Assembly: GCA_013398015.1 (NCBI GenBank)
Contig: VZRR01007600.1
Coordinates: 1,989,298-2,053,297 of the forward strand
DNA: 64,000 nt
Direction: 5' to 3'
Source: Oreocharis arfaki
Taxonomy: Eukaryota; Chordata; Aves; Passeriformes; Paramythiidae
Shown here: positions 1 to 13,965 of the stretch, one piece after another
Numbering within the stretch: the stretch's first letter is position 1
Layout of the letters: each line of letters begins with the position of its first letter
Made by a program: the position numbers and the translations under genes
Notes under the pieces: generated by a model
Databases searched by the model: none
What the model saw: the letters and a program-made list of their open reading frames with translations, nothing else
What the model was told of the DNA's origin: nothing

Positions 1-3000
1 CCCAGAAAAGAAAAATTAAGAATGTGCATGGGAAGAGAATCATGGCAAACTATAGCCCGATCTGAAGATTTCTTGTGAAAGGGAATCTGATATAAATTAG
101 CATACAAATTTACTGCAGTGGTAGTGACTGGCCAATATTTCTGCATCTATGCACTGCTTTCCTTCAAAAATTCCAGAAATATCTTTTTTTTTTAATATTC
201 TTTAGAAAAAAGGGTAAAAATCACAGAAAATATAGGGGTTTTTGCCAGGTGTATTCTTAACAAGCCTTTTCTTTCTCAGTGATGCAGTGTGACTTCTTAA
301 ATTGGGGATTGAAAGTCACTAGAGAACATCCTCTGTAATACACAGAAACTAACATCTATATTACATACAATGCAAACTACTTGGCAGAGTCTCCCGTCCA
401 AATTTTCAAGTTGAGTTTTGAGGACCTTCCCAAAGTATATTTTTATTCCCCAAGAGAATAGTGAGCACTTTCTTCATTAAGCAGGAGTTAGATCACATTC
501 CTGTTCAAACGGAATCTTCCACTGGATTGAAAGGTGCAGGATTGGTATAACCAGAGGAGGACAACCTTGAATCATGTTAGCAAGACACATTAAAGGTGTG
601 CACTATCATTCCCTCTTAGATAGATCTGGCTCTTATAGCAAAGTTCTTTGGAAACATTCTCAATTTCTTAATTTTATTTCATTGCTATGTCATTCTTCTG
701 ATGAAGATAACCTGACATTTCAGTGAAGGAACATCAACAATCAAAAATTATGGTTTTTTAATAGCTTAATAATATTGGTTCTGCTTCTACCTTCTAAAAG
801 ATACCTGCTTAACATACAAGGACAGAAAGGAGAAAATGCCTTTCCTTTACTCTGGTACTAAAGTGCACTTTACATACTCCCGTGGCCTGAACATAACAGT
901 GAGCATCTATCAATGTTTGAAGTGACATAACACTCACAGTCTCTCACTTCCTTCTTTCCAGCCTGGACAAGATTCATAATCTTTTCTGTCTGGAAGATGA
1001 GTGACTAAGGATGGATGAGGATGCACAAGGGAACCTCTGTGTGTAGTGTACTGAAGAAAATGAAAACAAAAAGATCACAGAAGGTGTTGCCCCTAATTCC
1101 AAAGCCAAAAGATTGGATCTTAAGTGACACACAAATGTCACATGGGTAATATTAGCTTCAGGGAAGAAAACAAAGTCTGAGCTGCTTCAAAAGAGCTTTT
1201 GAAAATACTGATACCAGGCTGTGATACGAACCCGAAGTGCAACATGCAAGTCAAAGCAATCAGTACTTTGAGGAAGAGAATATATTGCCTTTAGAACTTT
1301 CATTTCCATATGAGGTTATGGGATTAAATTGAATTTTTGAAAGGTAAACAAACAAAAACAAAATGAGAAAGTCTATTGCTTGGACTTGAGTGAGGGAAAA
1401 AATACTTTTCGATCAATACCTAATCTTTCAACTTTTCTGTTTCTTGTTTCAATCTTTGACAAAACAAACAAGCAAAAGAAGTTCTGTCTGCACAGCTCAT
1501 GGGAAGGATTTGCTCTATGAAGGAAGGAGGAGGCAGGCGGAGCTAAGCTCTCTGTACAGACCGCCCTTTCATGTCAGAGTCAAATAACAGAGGAGAGGCT
1601 AAAGCAGAGTGCAGCCCCAGCAGCAGGCAGTCAGGAACGTGATAGCCAAAACTGCCAAGTATTTCACTGGAACAGGCAAGAAAATCTGGAATAGAATATT
1701 GAGATTAATTTACTTGGAAGGAATTTATTTGTAATACAGTCCTCCTTGTCATCATTAGGAGAGGCTATCCTACGTCTTGATCATTCACAGGCTCTCTAAA
1801 AGAGTCTTCGTTCACATTTTTATTACATAAACATCTAATTACCATAAGAAACTTGTTATGTTTTTGCTCTATGGAATTTAAGTTGCAATTTGAATAGAAG
1901 AACTATGGAAAATCATTTAGATCAGGCTGAGGTCTTAGTATGTGTTATTCAGTCTTTAAGAGTTAGTCGAGGAATGGGGTCCTCCAGGAGCCATTTAATC
2001 TCATATTTGTTTATGTTAAAATGAGAGGAGTAAAACAGCTTTGGGAGGTTCTTTTTCTCTCTCAAGTCTCTCTCTTGCCAAGGAAAAGTTTAGGTGGTTA
2101 GTTTGTACTAACATATAATATTAGCCTAGGTGCACACCTTGTCTCCAGAAGGAGATAACAAAAGCATGGGAATCAGTACACAAAGAGGCACATTTCTCCT
2201 CTGCTTAGAGTGTGATCCCTTCCTGTCAGCATCTCGCAGTTAGTAGTTTTGAGATTGCCCAAGCTACAGGCAATATCTGGATCATCCTTCTCGGTAAGCT
2301 TGGAAACCCATCCTCAATGTTTGTTTAACTCCTTCTTGAACCCATGCCCATGAGCAATTCATAGATGATAATGTGTGACAATGAGTTCCATCAGCTAATT
2401 GCAACTTGTGTTCTTCAAACACAAGACTTGATAACTACAAGAAATGAAGCAAAACAAAGGTTTTCTGTCATATTCACCAAAGCTGTTCCTAGATTTAAGT
2501 TTACACAAGAATATAACTGGGTTCAGTTGGGGGATACTATTTAATTTTATGTGAATTTTATGTTTTCTATGGTTAATATAACTCTTTGAAATTGCTAAAT
2601 AGCATTCTAGATTTATACTAAAATTTTCACATTATGCTGTGTAAATCTATCATCTTTCATATTTTTGCTATATATTTTTTGACTACTAGAACTTCAGGAA
2701 CTCTTATGACTGTTAATCTCCGAAGTTGGACTGGCTGTCAACAGTTCATTTTTATAAACATCTTAACAACACAGAAGCCCAGGATCTACTACTGTCAAAA
2801 AGATGTGCTCCTAGCCCTCATAAATGCTAGGGAAGATGATAGCCAGCAGTTTGGCACAGCTGTATACAAGACCCTGTAATATTTTTTTCAGTGTAATTTA
2901 TAACCTCTTTAAAAGAATTAAATTAATTTTGGAAGAATAAAAAGCAAAATATTTCATTAGATGGATAAAAAATTTATGGGTAGATAATCACTTAGGCATA

Positions 3001-5394
3001 ATTTACACAGTCTTAATGTATGACCTTCCTAGAAAAAACCCCAACCAAATGAAAAAACAAAGCATGGTATCTGCAAGCCTGATCCTACTTCTGGTCTACA
3101 AATAATGTTTATCCACTTCAGCCAGTTCTTTGTGTGCACAGGAACTGCATCTAAGATGTTTGTCAACTTAAAATATACAGTGTAGATTCATTAAATCAAC
3201 ATGTCATCACTGTAAATTATCAAAGAAAAAAACTACATAATGATTCTGGGTTTAAGACAGAAAAGAACTTCACTACTATCCCTTTTACTATCCCTTCATT
3301 CTCCCCTGTTGATAAAGAGCATATATACTCATAACATCTGCCACTTCTGACTAAGCTGAATAAATTCAGCTTGTAAGAAATGCCTTTTTGTATTTGGTGC
3401 ATCTTTAACAAAATAGTGAATACTGTTAAAATGTCACTGAGAAGCAGAAACCTATATTCTTATATTCCCTTTGTTCAAACTAAGTGGGATCATCTCATAT
3501 TAAAGGAGTGCTTGTAATATTAAAAAGTTCAACCACATTATTTATTCTTATATACAAGTGTTACTGTGAAGGAAAGCCACACTGGTAATGGAGATCTAAA
3601 AGCCTGTTTTATACCAGGGAGAACCTGGTGTTGGCATTGTCTGCTCTGAGTGGGTACCCCAGGATCTCAAGTGTGTGTGCGTGTATGCACACACACCGGG
3701 GGTGCCAGGTATCAAAGCATGCAAAAAGTCATGGCTGGTGGACATAGCTGCATAGCATGTGCTAACTCTAAGACCAGTCTGTCTGGAAAAAAATCAAACA
3801 CAGATAATCAGGATGATGTTCTTTGCTAAGATATGCATGGCACAATTTTATCTCCCTGAGATGCTAACTGAAGAGTTGTCTATGCAAGTATGCAGATGTG
3901 CTGTCAGTGATCAGCACTGAGGTTTCAGTTTTGATTACTTGGACAAATCTGAAGTCAGTTATATGCTGCTTTTATAGCTCGTCATACTCAGTTTGCATTA
4001 AAAATAACAATTTGGGACTAAAGCTGAATAAAGCAAAATGAAATTACTGCACTGCTATAACCACCCTGGCCATATCCACACATATCGAAGTCCATTCGCA
4101 TTTCTGCAATGTGAAGCTGGATCTTTGTGTCTTTAACAGTTTGCAAACATGAAAACAGTATGTTTCATAATATAATCATTCAATTATATTATTTAAGTGC
4201 CCTTTTACAAAAACAAAACACTCTGATACTTCGTCAGAAAGCTATCAAATCTGCTTTCCTGAAAACAATACCTGTGAACAGCCTAATTAACTTGTTCTTT
4301 CTCCAATCTTCTTGCCAAGAATCTTTAGTGGATTAAGTATTCAACACCAAGAGATTAAAGAAGTATATCCCTCTAGCTCCCACTGCACATATCTCCACAT
4401 AATCACCAGGATTAGCTTTCTAAGTACATCAAAGCTTTATTTCCTTGTGGCGCTCTAATAATAAAGGCTAAGGATAAACCAAACTCTCATCACTTTTTCA
4501 CCTACCCTTCTACAGCCAGATCATGACTAAATAAGAATGTGAATAAAGATAGTCAGTGTAGAAAGCTTCAGTACTTTACAACAGCAATAATAGTAGGAAC
4601 AGAGCAGAGTAATAAAAAGAAGCAAGAAGGATGGTGAGTTACATAAAGTCCTTAAGGGGACATAAAGGAAGGCAAGTAATAAACTGCAAAGCCTTTTGAA
4701 AGTGACTGAATAAATATTCACAAGTAAATATGACTTGTGTAGCATATCTGAGGAGCGTGTGTCCATTAATTACAAGATCCTGTGTGGAATTATGACTGGT
4801 ACTTTGAAAGAAAGATTTCATAGAAACTATCCATATCTGATCAAAAACAAAGTGCTCATTCTAAGCAACAGCACAAGGGAGCTTCATTGTTAAATGCACA
4901 ATAACCACATAATAATTTGAGTTGGCACTTTGCAAAGATCAGTGCCTATTTTATTGTTTTCTTGTACTGGTTTTGACAGTCATGGACCTGTAAAAAGACC
5001 TGTGTTTGTATGTAAGATCATTAATTTCTACAGGGTTATATGAAAATGGATGTTTTGCCTAGAGATTGAAAACAAGGCATTTTGGGGATACTGCTAAATT
5101 TTCCTTCTTCAGCTGGGCTTATGTGAAAACAAGCTCTTGGTGACATCAAGTTAAGTTAGAAGGAAGACAGGACTACTACAAAAATGTCCATGGTACCTGA
5201 TGGTTTTTAAAAGTTTTAGCTTAAATAAAGACATTGTAGTTTTCACTGCCAGCTACCCAAGGAAGTTTATACACACTCTGCTTCACCTGAGGCGAATTTT
5301 GCACTTGAAGCCTACAGGTGTTTGCTCTGCTTCTCCTGCCTTTAGTTATCCTGTGGTAAAAACATTATTTTCTGTCAGCAAAAAATTGAAAGTC
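1..5394. other. AT-rich non-coding stretch, no gene recognised
   Basis: No reading frame here resembles a protein family I know, and I recognise no transposon. The stretch holds a somewhat GC-richer patch at about 1490-1690 (see findings), a GT/AC near-palindrome at 3671-3697, and short T-runs such as 184-193. Frames of 60-80 codons occur on both strands, but none shows a domain, a repeat or a convincing start. The likely identity is intergenic or intronic DNA. Confidence 0.6.
3671..3697. repeat. Alternating GT/AC near-palindrome
   Basis: A GT-repeat half runs through a short centre (cgtgtatg) straight into an AC-repeat half, so the block is nearly self-complementary over about 26 bases. Purine-pyrimidine alternation is almost unbroken. 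Such sequence can form a hairpin or Z-DNA; whether it does so here is inference. Confidence 0.7.
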
Positions 5395-5475
5395 AAGGCT
5401 TCTTGTGTGACTTTGACAAATCACTTACTCACTCTGATCCTCATTTTACCCACAAAAAAAATTACATCAGAGTAC
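5395..5475 (+). mobile_element. Fossil MIR / CORE-SINE fragment
   Basis: The stretch tgtgtgactttgacaaatca, followed by 'cttactcactctgatcctca' and 'ttttacc', follows the central part of the MIR SINE in order: the 'tgtgtgacc-ttgggcaagtcactta' block, the 'ctctgagcctcagttt' block and a degenerate 'tgtaaaatgg' block. MIR is an ancient tRNA-derived SINE shared by amniotes, and birds retain it only as rare decayed copies. The tRNA-related head and the 3' LINE-like tail are not recognisable here. The piece lies inside a 136-codon open frame (5200-5610), so that frame is unlikely to be a gene. The call comes from memory of the consensus, not from an alignment. Confidence 0.6.
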
Positions 5476-8400
5476 TGTTCTGAAGTCCAATTAATGATTA
5501 CAAACCATTCTAAAGTCCCTGAAGGACAACACTGTAGAAAAATATCCTTGTATTTTCTTCTGCCAAAAAAGAAAAAAAAAGATCTATTTGAAAATCAGTA
5601 TTTTTGGTAAAGTACATAAATTTTAACACATTCATGTTGTGCAAATAATGATTAAAATCATTTGTAATCTACAAATTGAGTGCTAGTTTTGTTATGCTAT
5701 CACTAAAGCTTCTTTGTATTATCCTTTATTCTAGAAGTCTGTGAATAGTACCAAAATACATTAATTTTTTCACAGATTGTAACATTCTCAACTTGTAACA
5801 AACACATGGATACACATGCAAATGACACACACACACCTCTTCCTGAATGTAATGAAAAATTCTTTCATAAACCAAATAATAAAAATACACAAAATGGTGA
5901 TTTAATACCAAGTCATTTCTTCTTATAAAATTTTGTAAAGACATCCATAAAATCTGCATAAATGTATATTTAAAATTATGTCTTACTTTAAAAACAAGAT
6001 AAATTCCTGAACAATTTTTTCCTGTATTTGCTAGCATGTTAATCTAAATTTAATTAAAAGATAGTACCAGTGAATCAGCAGAAACAACATATTGTTCCAG
6101 TGGTGCTTTATTAGCACTTTGAATTTTACTATATGTTCCATTGATAGACTGGATACAAAGATTGTTATTTGTTTAATACTCTTATTCCTTCAGCAAACCA
6201 AACCATTTTAATTTGTCTATGACTCTAAAGACAGTAATTTTTAACATGTTTTTTATCCTCAGTTCTGCCTCAGACACAGCTCATTTATTTTATAGACTTG
6301 CTCTTATAACTATGCTAAAAGTAGGTTTCTCCCAGCTTATTCCTCTGCCTTACTCCAGATGCTGATAGTATAGCCTTTGTATACAGAAATACACAGTAAA
6401 TTTGAACCTTCCCAATTTTCAGGCTTGCATCTGACCCTTCCTGGAAGGGACAAGCTAGATGTTTCCAGCACAGCCTTGTAGTTTCTCTCCAGTTCTCCAG
6501 TGCCACATGTGGGGTGCAGGGGGCCTTGGGACAGTACTGTGGGGATGCACAGAAGCCAGGAGCACCCTGGATGCATTGCTTGAATATAATATTCAAAAAA
6601 GCAAGAGAAGGTGTCGTGTCTGGACCTGGGGAAACACAAGCTGTGCATGCAACACTCAGAAAGAGAATTCAAAGTTACAGTCAGGGCTTCCCTTTAGCTG
6701 CTGTTAGATGCCTCGACTGCATTTCTGAATGATCATTTCTTTAACTGCCACCTGTGATGCCAAACATCTTAAGTGGATGCTACACATTAGTTTGGTGTTG
6801 AAGATAGTAGGGCAAAAATCTTGGATTTCTCCAAGCTGCACCTTTTCAAGGCTATAAAGACAAGCTATAAAAGAGGCCCAGTTAAAATACTTCAAACTCA
6901 ATATATCCAGTACATTCAATCTATTTCTGTCCTGAAGAAAAATTGCCCTTCAGAAACATTATTATATAAGAAATGAAGTGCCTTATACAGTGGTTAGGTA
7001 TGGGGTTTTCTTCTCATTTTTGTGAAGGATTAAGTCTATGTGATTGTAATTGCTGACACTAGCTTGCATAGGTAGATTCCTCTGGTAAATTAGAAGAAAA
7101 AAATTTTTTGTCAAGTAAGTAAAATGCTGATACATTATGTGTTTATGTTTATAGCTGAAAGATTTCAATACTTCTAAAATTACTAGCAATACAAAAGTCA
7201 AATGTAATTTTTCCTTTGTTTCAATTATAAAAGCAATACATTTATTTCATATGAACTAAAAGGTCCATTAAACACCAGATAGTGTTTGATACCTAATCAA
7301 AATGGTATAGCCAAGTAGCAACAGTAAAATGACTGTGGGGATGACAAATTTGCTTTCATCTTTGGTGCATTTTTCTAAGACGTGTTATGCATTGGGGATT
7401 TTTTCCAACTTTCGCTTTTATTTGGTTTTACACATAAATCTTCACATTCTAAAATTATAACTATGCCTTTCCTAAATTATAATGGAGGTAATTACGTTAA
7501 TACAATGAAAAACACTTAACTTTTTTTTATGTTCTGATAAACTTAATAGTAGAGTATTTTTTGGTTTGTGAGATTTTTCTGAACAGCATGAGTGAATGTA
7601 AATTGAAAAGATGGAGAAACAGCTAACAAGTAGAAAAACAATGTACAGAAAATTACTGAGATCTGAACCGTACAGCAAAAAACTCAGATCCTAAGCCTGA
7701 CCTGCTGCCACTGATAATGGCACGAATATTTTCTTTCAGTTACTCACAAGAAGATAACAAACTTGTAACAATTGACTTTCTGGGAGCTAATTGTAGAAAT
7801 TTCTCAAAGTAACTGTGATATGTTACTGAATATGACATGTGAGTGGATTTCTTATCTTCATCAGAGCCCAAGAACTCTTACTAAAAACCAGGCCTGACTT
7901 TTACGATCTGCTGGGACCCCATCATCTAGTGAGGGAAACACAAAGGATGAGCCACTGACATCTACAGTTAGTTAAAATTGTTTATTGCTCGGTATTATTA
8001 TCCAGTGATAACTCCAGCACTGGCAAAATCGAGATTAAAGTGCTGTAATTTCTCATATCTAAAATCAGAAAGCATCCTTCTGGCAAAACCAGATGAAAAT
8101 GAAACTAAAGAGTTAAAACGTTGCAAAGAGAGCCTATCATGACAGTTCTTCCTTCTCAGTATTCTTCCCAGTCATTATAGACACCAGTTCAGATGAAGGT
8201 GATCACAGGTCTCATTAACAAAATTGCTAAATTAATTTTCAGTTGTCATCAGGAATATAATAAACCTTGCTCATTTATTTTTATAGCCTTGAGACCCTCT
8301 CGAAAAGAGGTCCTGGTGTATTCATACTTACTAGCAAGACCAGTTTGCACAGTGAAAACTTAATGATGTAACATCTCTTGTGATTCAAAAGAGAGAGAAA

Positions 8401-11400
8401 ACCAGATGTATAAAATACCAATGTGATTTTCATCTTTGTGGAAGAAGGAATGCAGAAAGCACTGAAGCGATTTCATTTAGGATTTGTAGAAATTCTCATT
8501 TGAAATAAAATATGATGGGTTAAATTGTTGTATTAGTTGCCCTGAGCCTCTCCCCATTCACTTGCCAATTATTACCACTTGTCATTCCTATACTATTTCA
8601 TGTATTTCCAACTGTCTTTTGATACTAAGCAGCATATGGAAAGAGCAAGTCATGTTAGCACTGCACGATTATCTGCGTCTTCATGGACTGCGACAAGATG
8701 CACTACATACCACCTGCAACAAAGAGCTACACTCTGAAAACAGATCTGTCTGAAACGGATATTTTCTTTTATCACAAGTGCTTCTTTCATGTGAGGTGTG
8801 CAGATAATCCATTTTTAACATGGAACACTTCAGAAGTTCCTATATTGCTTTCATGCTGCCTGTTCATGCCAATAAAATGTCAGCTTAGGCACTTTGTGTC
8901 TGATCTTTAGGGACTTTTGGGTATTTGCAAACTATATTGATTCCAGCTGGAGTCCTAGGTGTTCACCGTTCTTCCTACAGCTCTGTCAGTGCTGGCAACA
9001 ATGGGAGTTCTAATGCAGACAAGCTGTTTGTCTTTTTATGACCAGTGTTTACTATACAGCAGTAAATCCGTATGGTGAAGTAGAGCAGCTGCCAAGACTT
9101 TTTGCATGCTCAAGCTGAAGTCACCACTAGCTCGTGTTAGTCTAACAGTGGGAAATTCTGCTAAAAGGCTCGTTGTAGACATGCTTTTCAGTACTGTACC
9201 TCTGCTCAATAGATCATTCATGAGCACCCAGCCCCCTCTCCAGAGAGCGAGTTGTGAGCAGGAAGGGCTGGAGACAAGGCCGAGTTTCTTACTTACAGCT
9301 CAGGCTCAGAGCTGTTTTATTGTCGTCATGGCTACAGGCCCCACATGCCTCCAGTCCCTGCTTTATGAAAAGAATGATGCAGTGTCTAGCCTTACAGCTG
9401 AATATATAAACCAAATTAGTCTACCATGCCTCTACCTGTTTTGCGGCTCACAATGAAAGAAGTAATATATCAAGCAATCAGTCTTGTAGCAGTTATATTC
9501 TGTAAACACGAAGTCATTACACCCAGACTTTTTTACTTGCTCTTTAGAGTCCCTTCTCAGTATAATAAACTGCAGATTTCAATAAGAAAGCTAATTCAGA
9601 AGAGTCCTCTGTGATTTCTCAGAATTTCTGTAACATATAAGTTAAAAAGTGCATTTCAAATCCCCTTTCACACTCCTTTTGTGCATAATTCCACTCACTA
9701 AACAAGAAGCAGAAAGACAATGATGAATGTCTTTTCCAAAGCTGCAGTGCCAAGGTATTACTAGAATCAAGCTATGCCTAATGCAAGTAAAGAAGAGTTA
9801 TATAGTCCTGCAGGGAACCATTAACTCTTCCTGAATAGAGTAAGAGCCTCATATGGACCAATCTCTACCAGGAGATTAAGTAATCCCTAAATGGCATTGA
9901 GGCAAGGCAGTGAGGGAAGATGCGTCCTGTGATACTGCTGCTGTCTGTGTTTCGGAGAAGGGGGAGGAAGGAAAGAAAACTTTAGACGTGTGGTCTCCAT
10001 CAAAAGATAAATATATAAGAGGGGGAAAATGGGTATCAGAACAAAAATGCGTAAATCTCAGCATATGACGGTGTAGTCTGCATATTACGGATTTGCCAAA
10101 GAATGTGGTAAGAGGAAAGAGAACTAGCATGAGGGGTAGGGAAGGTGTAAATTGCTTTTAATTTCCATCTCATTAGACATTCCTTTTTTTTCCTAGCTTG
10201 TAAATTCCACCAGTTTTGATTATCTACATGCTCATTTAGACTGTACATGTCAGAGAGTGAAGAAATGTGGTCACATGGCTCGCCATCATTTTACATTCTC
10301 TCTCTGTGTTTGGCAAAGTGGGCCTTATCCTCACCTCCAAAATTCCATTAAAGCATTTTGGCAGTGTGAGCTGTAAGTGACATTATAGCCAGGGAAGTGT
10401 AAAGGGATCTCAATGCAAATAAAGAACAGAAGAAAGTGTTGTGTTTTTATGGATCTGAAGTATTTCTTTAAAAACAAGTAAAGACAGCTTTATTATCTAT
10501 CAGGGAAGGAACAATGTAACAATACATAAATTGAACATAGTCCACCAAATTAAATTCACCCCAGCTACAACAAATTGAATGTTCGGACTCATCAATATAT
10601 TACCAGTATTTCATGCTACACAAAGTCTCCCATGCTGATATCTTCTATTTCTGGCTGCTGTGGAGAGAATTGAAAATACTGAAGTGTGTTCAAAATAATA
10701 TACCTGGGTGTTATAGAATAGTGCTGTAAGTCTCATCAAGGCTGCTACATACTCTGTAATCTCTCACATGATGGGTTTTAATGACTTGGACATTTCAGAA
10801 AACACCAAGACTGAACAAGCAAAACAAAACCCAAAGAATGTTTTTGCTGTAATTATGCAACCATTTCAACTTTTTTAAAAATGTATTTACTGTACCTAGC
10901 TCTAAAGTATATGAAAGAAAAAAAAATTTGGCTTTTTGCTTACTTTTTGATAAGCTTTGGGTACAAAAATTGTTTAAAATAAAATAATCACTAAATGAAG
11001 CACATTTAACTAGGCCCTTTTATGGCTATGTGCAGTTACATCAAATCTGCTTTTTTAAAAGAGAGGCCTACAGCACTGAAAGAAGATATAAACCCAATGG
11101 GAAAATATGTTACTGCCGTGATTTACATTTATATGTGTTTTTGAAAAGATATGACTATTGTCTCTATAGAATATAGATACTGACACCTTTGCAGCGATAA
11201 AAATAAATAAAATTAATTTCATTTTCGTATTTATTGAGTGGATAATTCCACATTTTGCTTGGAGAGACACATTCAGTTCATACATTTTGAACCAGTGTTT
11301 TGTGTGTCATAGAGGTGAGAACTACATAATTATTTCTGTATTATTTCACCAAAAGACAAGAAACACCATGTATATTTTAATAAGTGGGTTTTTTATCATT

Positions 11401-13965
11401 GTTTAAATGATACAAAAGTTCACCAAGACACTTCCATCTTTCTTACATTGTCCAATCTTATTTACACAAAATGCATGGTATTGGGGAAAGTGTCCAATAA
11501 ATACGAGCAAATATGGCTCAGTGCAGAAACTCCTATCTGTAAGGGATAGGAATCCTGTTCTTTTGACCTTGGAGCAGGAAGTGGTTTAGACCCTTAAACA
11601 GGTAGTGAGCTTCCTGTTAAAGTCGCTTCTTTGGAATATGTTTGATTATTTCTTTAAGATGTGTTATTTTCATTTCATGCTGTAGAAGAAATAATAGTAA
11701 CACATATATTAATTATAGTAAATTACAGTAAAATGTATTTGTCATCCAAATTTAATAAAAATAGGAGACTATAAAAGTAACCAAAGAGGCAAACATAGCA
11801 GAAATATTATATTTTATTGTTGCATAGTACAAATACTCATAATGCATATGTTGTGTGGGGCAACATAATATGAAAGCAGGACAGCTATTAAGTTTCAAAC
11901 ACAATTAGTCTGCACCCTAAAGAATAAGTGAAACAAATTCTTTGAAATTCTTTACTTTACCTGTATTTTCAGTGCTTTCGCATGCAATGTATTTTATTTT
12001 TCCATTCTTTTACCGAAACGATTGAGATATGACATAAATACAGAAAAGCGAGGACTTTCTAAGAGAAACTATACATGTAACTGCTAATGGCTTTCCTAGT
12101 CTGTAAGCTTTAAAAGTAGTTAAGACCTTTAGATCATGTATTCACATCCTCCTGTATTCACATTCTCCCATTCACAACCCATTTCACCCAAATAGCTTAT
12201 ACTAAGGCCAACAAATTGAGTCAAACAAAAACATCTAATCTTTTCAGGGTTGAAACAACTGCTTTCTCTCAGCAGTGAACAGGAAAGACCCAGGTTACAC
12301 CACAGCCTGGGGGAGTAACAAGGAGCTCATTAAGTAAGAAATGTTCCAAAGATACTTAAGAGATGAATCATAACACATGCCAAGGAAAATCAAAAGTAAA
12401 TAAACAACCTCAGCTCCTCATTGACAAACACAAACCAATGAAACAACAATAACAAAAACCTATAGCCCAGTCTGGTCTGCAGAAAAGAGAACGCATTTTT
12501 GGTCTGAGTCCTGACAACCAGTTTGAGCTCTGGCATATGGATGAATACCAACTCAGGCCACACAATTAAGATTCTTTGCACCTTCTTTGAATTCTAACCT
12601 GACCAATATTGAACTGTCCATTTACAGTATGAACTGTCAATTTACTGCAGCTTCAAACTAAGATCTAGTGAAACAAAGAAATTAAAAAATACATCTGTCA
12701 CTTGTAGAGCGAAATTAAAAGTGATTAATCTCCTCTTGCATATAAGTGCCTGAAATTCTCAGATATGTTCTATTTGATCATAGTCATTGCCATGTTTTCT
12801 CTGAGTCCATGCAACATGTATTGTATGAGAATATATTGTAAAGTATGTTCTCCTTTTCCTAGAGGAACGGAAAGTAGAGAAAACTTCCCCAAAATGGAGA
12901 ATTTAATGTCAACGTCAAGAAAACTATTGCGACCCCGTTACTCATCTGCCATTTCTGATTTCCTCACTCATAGATTTTCTTCCAGGAGTTTGACTTCTCT
13001 TCCTTAAGAAAAAACTACAATCTGGTTCCAACAATTCCAAGTGATCCTGTATATGCTGCCTTTCTGCAGGTATTTCTACATTTGACTGCTATTAAAGCAC
13101 CTTCCTTTATCATTCGGTTTGCCTGATTTGAGATATATTCACTAGGCCTTTCAACATTTTTCTTCTCATTCATTATCAAAGCTTTCCTCAGTATCACCTG
13201 AACACAGGGGCTGTCTTCTGTGAAGAAAGAAATTCATGGAAACTGAGCTCCTTTTAACTTGTATTATAAGCTTTATACTCTCAAGTTCATCTTCAGGACT
13301 GTTTGAAATTTGTAATATATCTGCATTCTTTTCAAGTATAGATGATAGCACTGATGTGATAATCTAGTATAACAGTGCTATTTATAGAGGTAATATTGCT
13401 TGTCTTTTTCCATCTTGTGCCTTCGTTACCTCTTAAATAACTAAGATTCACATGGATTATTTTTGCCACACTTCTACTCAAAATTTGCTCATTCCAAAAG
13501 ACATTAATTTCTCTGAATGCTCAAATCTTATGAACTTCACTGCTTTCCAAGACAGAATTTTCTGTCCTCTTATGCTCACCTTCACTCTTGGTTTCCAGCT
13601 ACACTATCTTGCATTTGGATACTGAGAAAAACTTCTGGCTGAAGGACATTCACTTAAATTATACACAATTCTCTGTAATCATAACTTGATCTCCCTCTTC
13701 ATTATTTCTCCTCCCACAAACCCTTTTGCACCTACAAAGCTTGCCATGAAAAATATTATCACCTTCTTGATAACTGAAAAAGAGCTGCATGACCTTTACA
13801 GCAAAATAATTTGAATCCAAATGGTTATCACCATTCAGAGTATAGAGAGATGTATAACTTCAGATTCTTGATCATATTTGTGTAAATCTGGCATAACTTC
13901 AAAGATATCAGTGACAAGTATGAAAGTGGAATTTGCCACCAAGTACGTACAAGAGCCTAATTGTA
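5476..13965. other. AT-rich non-coding stretch, no gene recognised
   Basis: I see no exon of a known gene and no recognisable transposon across about 8.5 kb. It contains a short (AC)6 at 5825-5836, a 17-base palindrome centred in 6580-6596 (arms ttgaatat/atattcaa), and an imperfect 20-base tandem duplication at 12611-12650. The frame at 9106-9456 (116 codons) has no family features, and neither do those at 5726-6037 and 6315-6672. Confidence 0.6.
12611..12650. repeat. 20-bp direct tandem duplication
   Basis: Two adjacent 20-base units both begin gaactgtc-atttac and differ at only a few positions, mostly near the 3' end. This looks like a simple local duplication with no sign of function. Confidence 0.7.

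Noticed and set aside
5200..5610. 136-codon plus-strand open frame
   Set aside because: It runs through a MIR fossil and ends in an A-rich stretch, and no family resemblance is seen.
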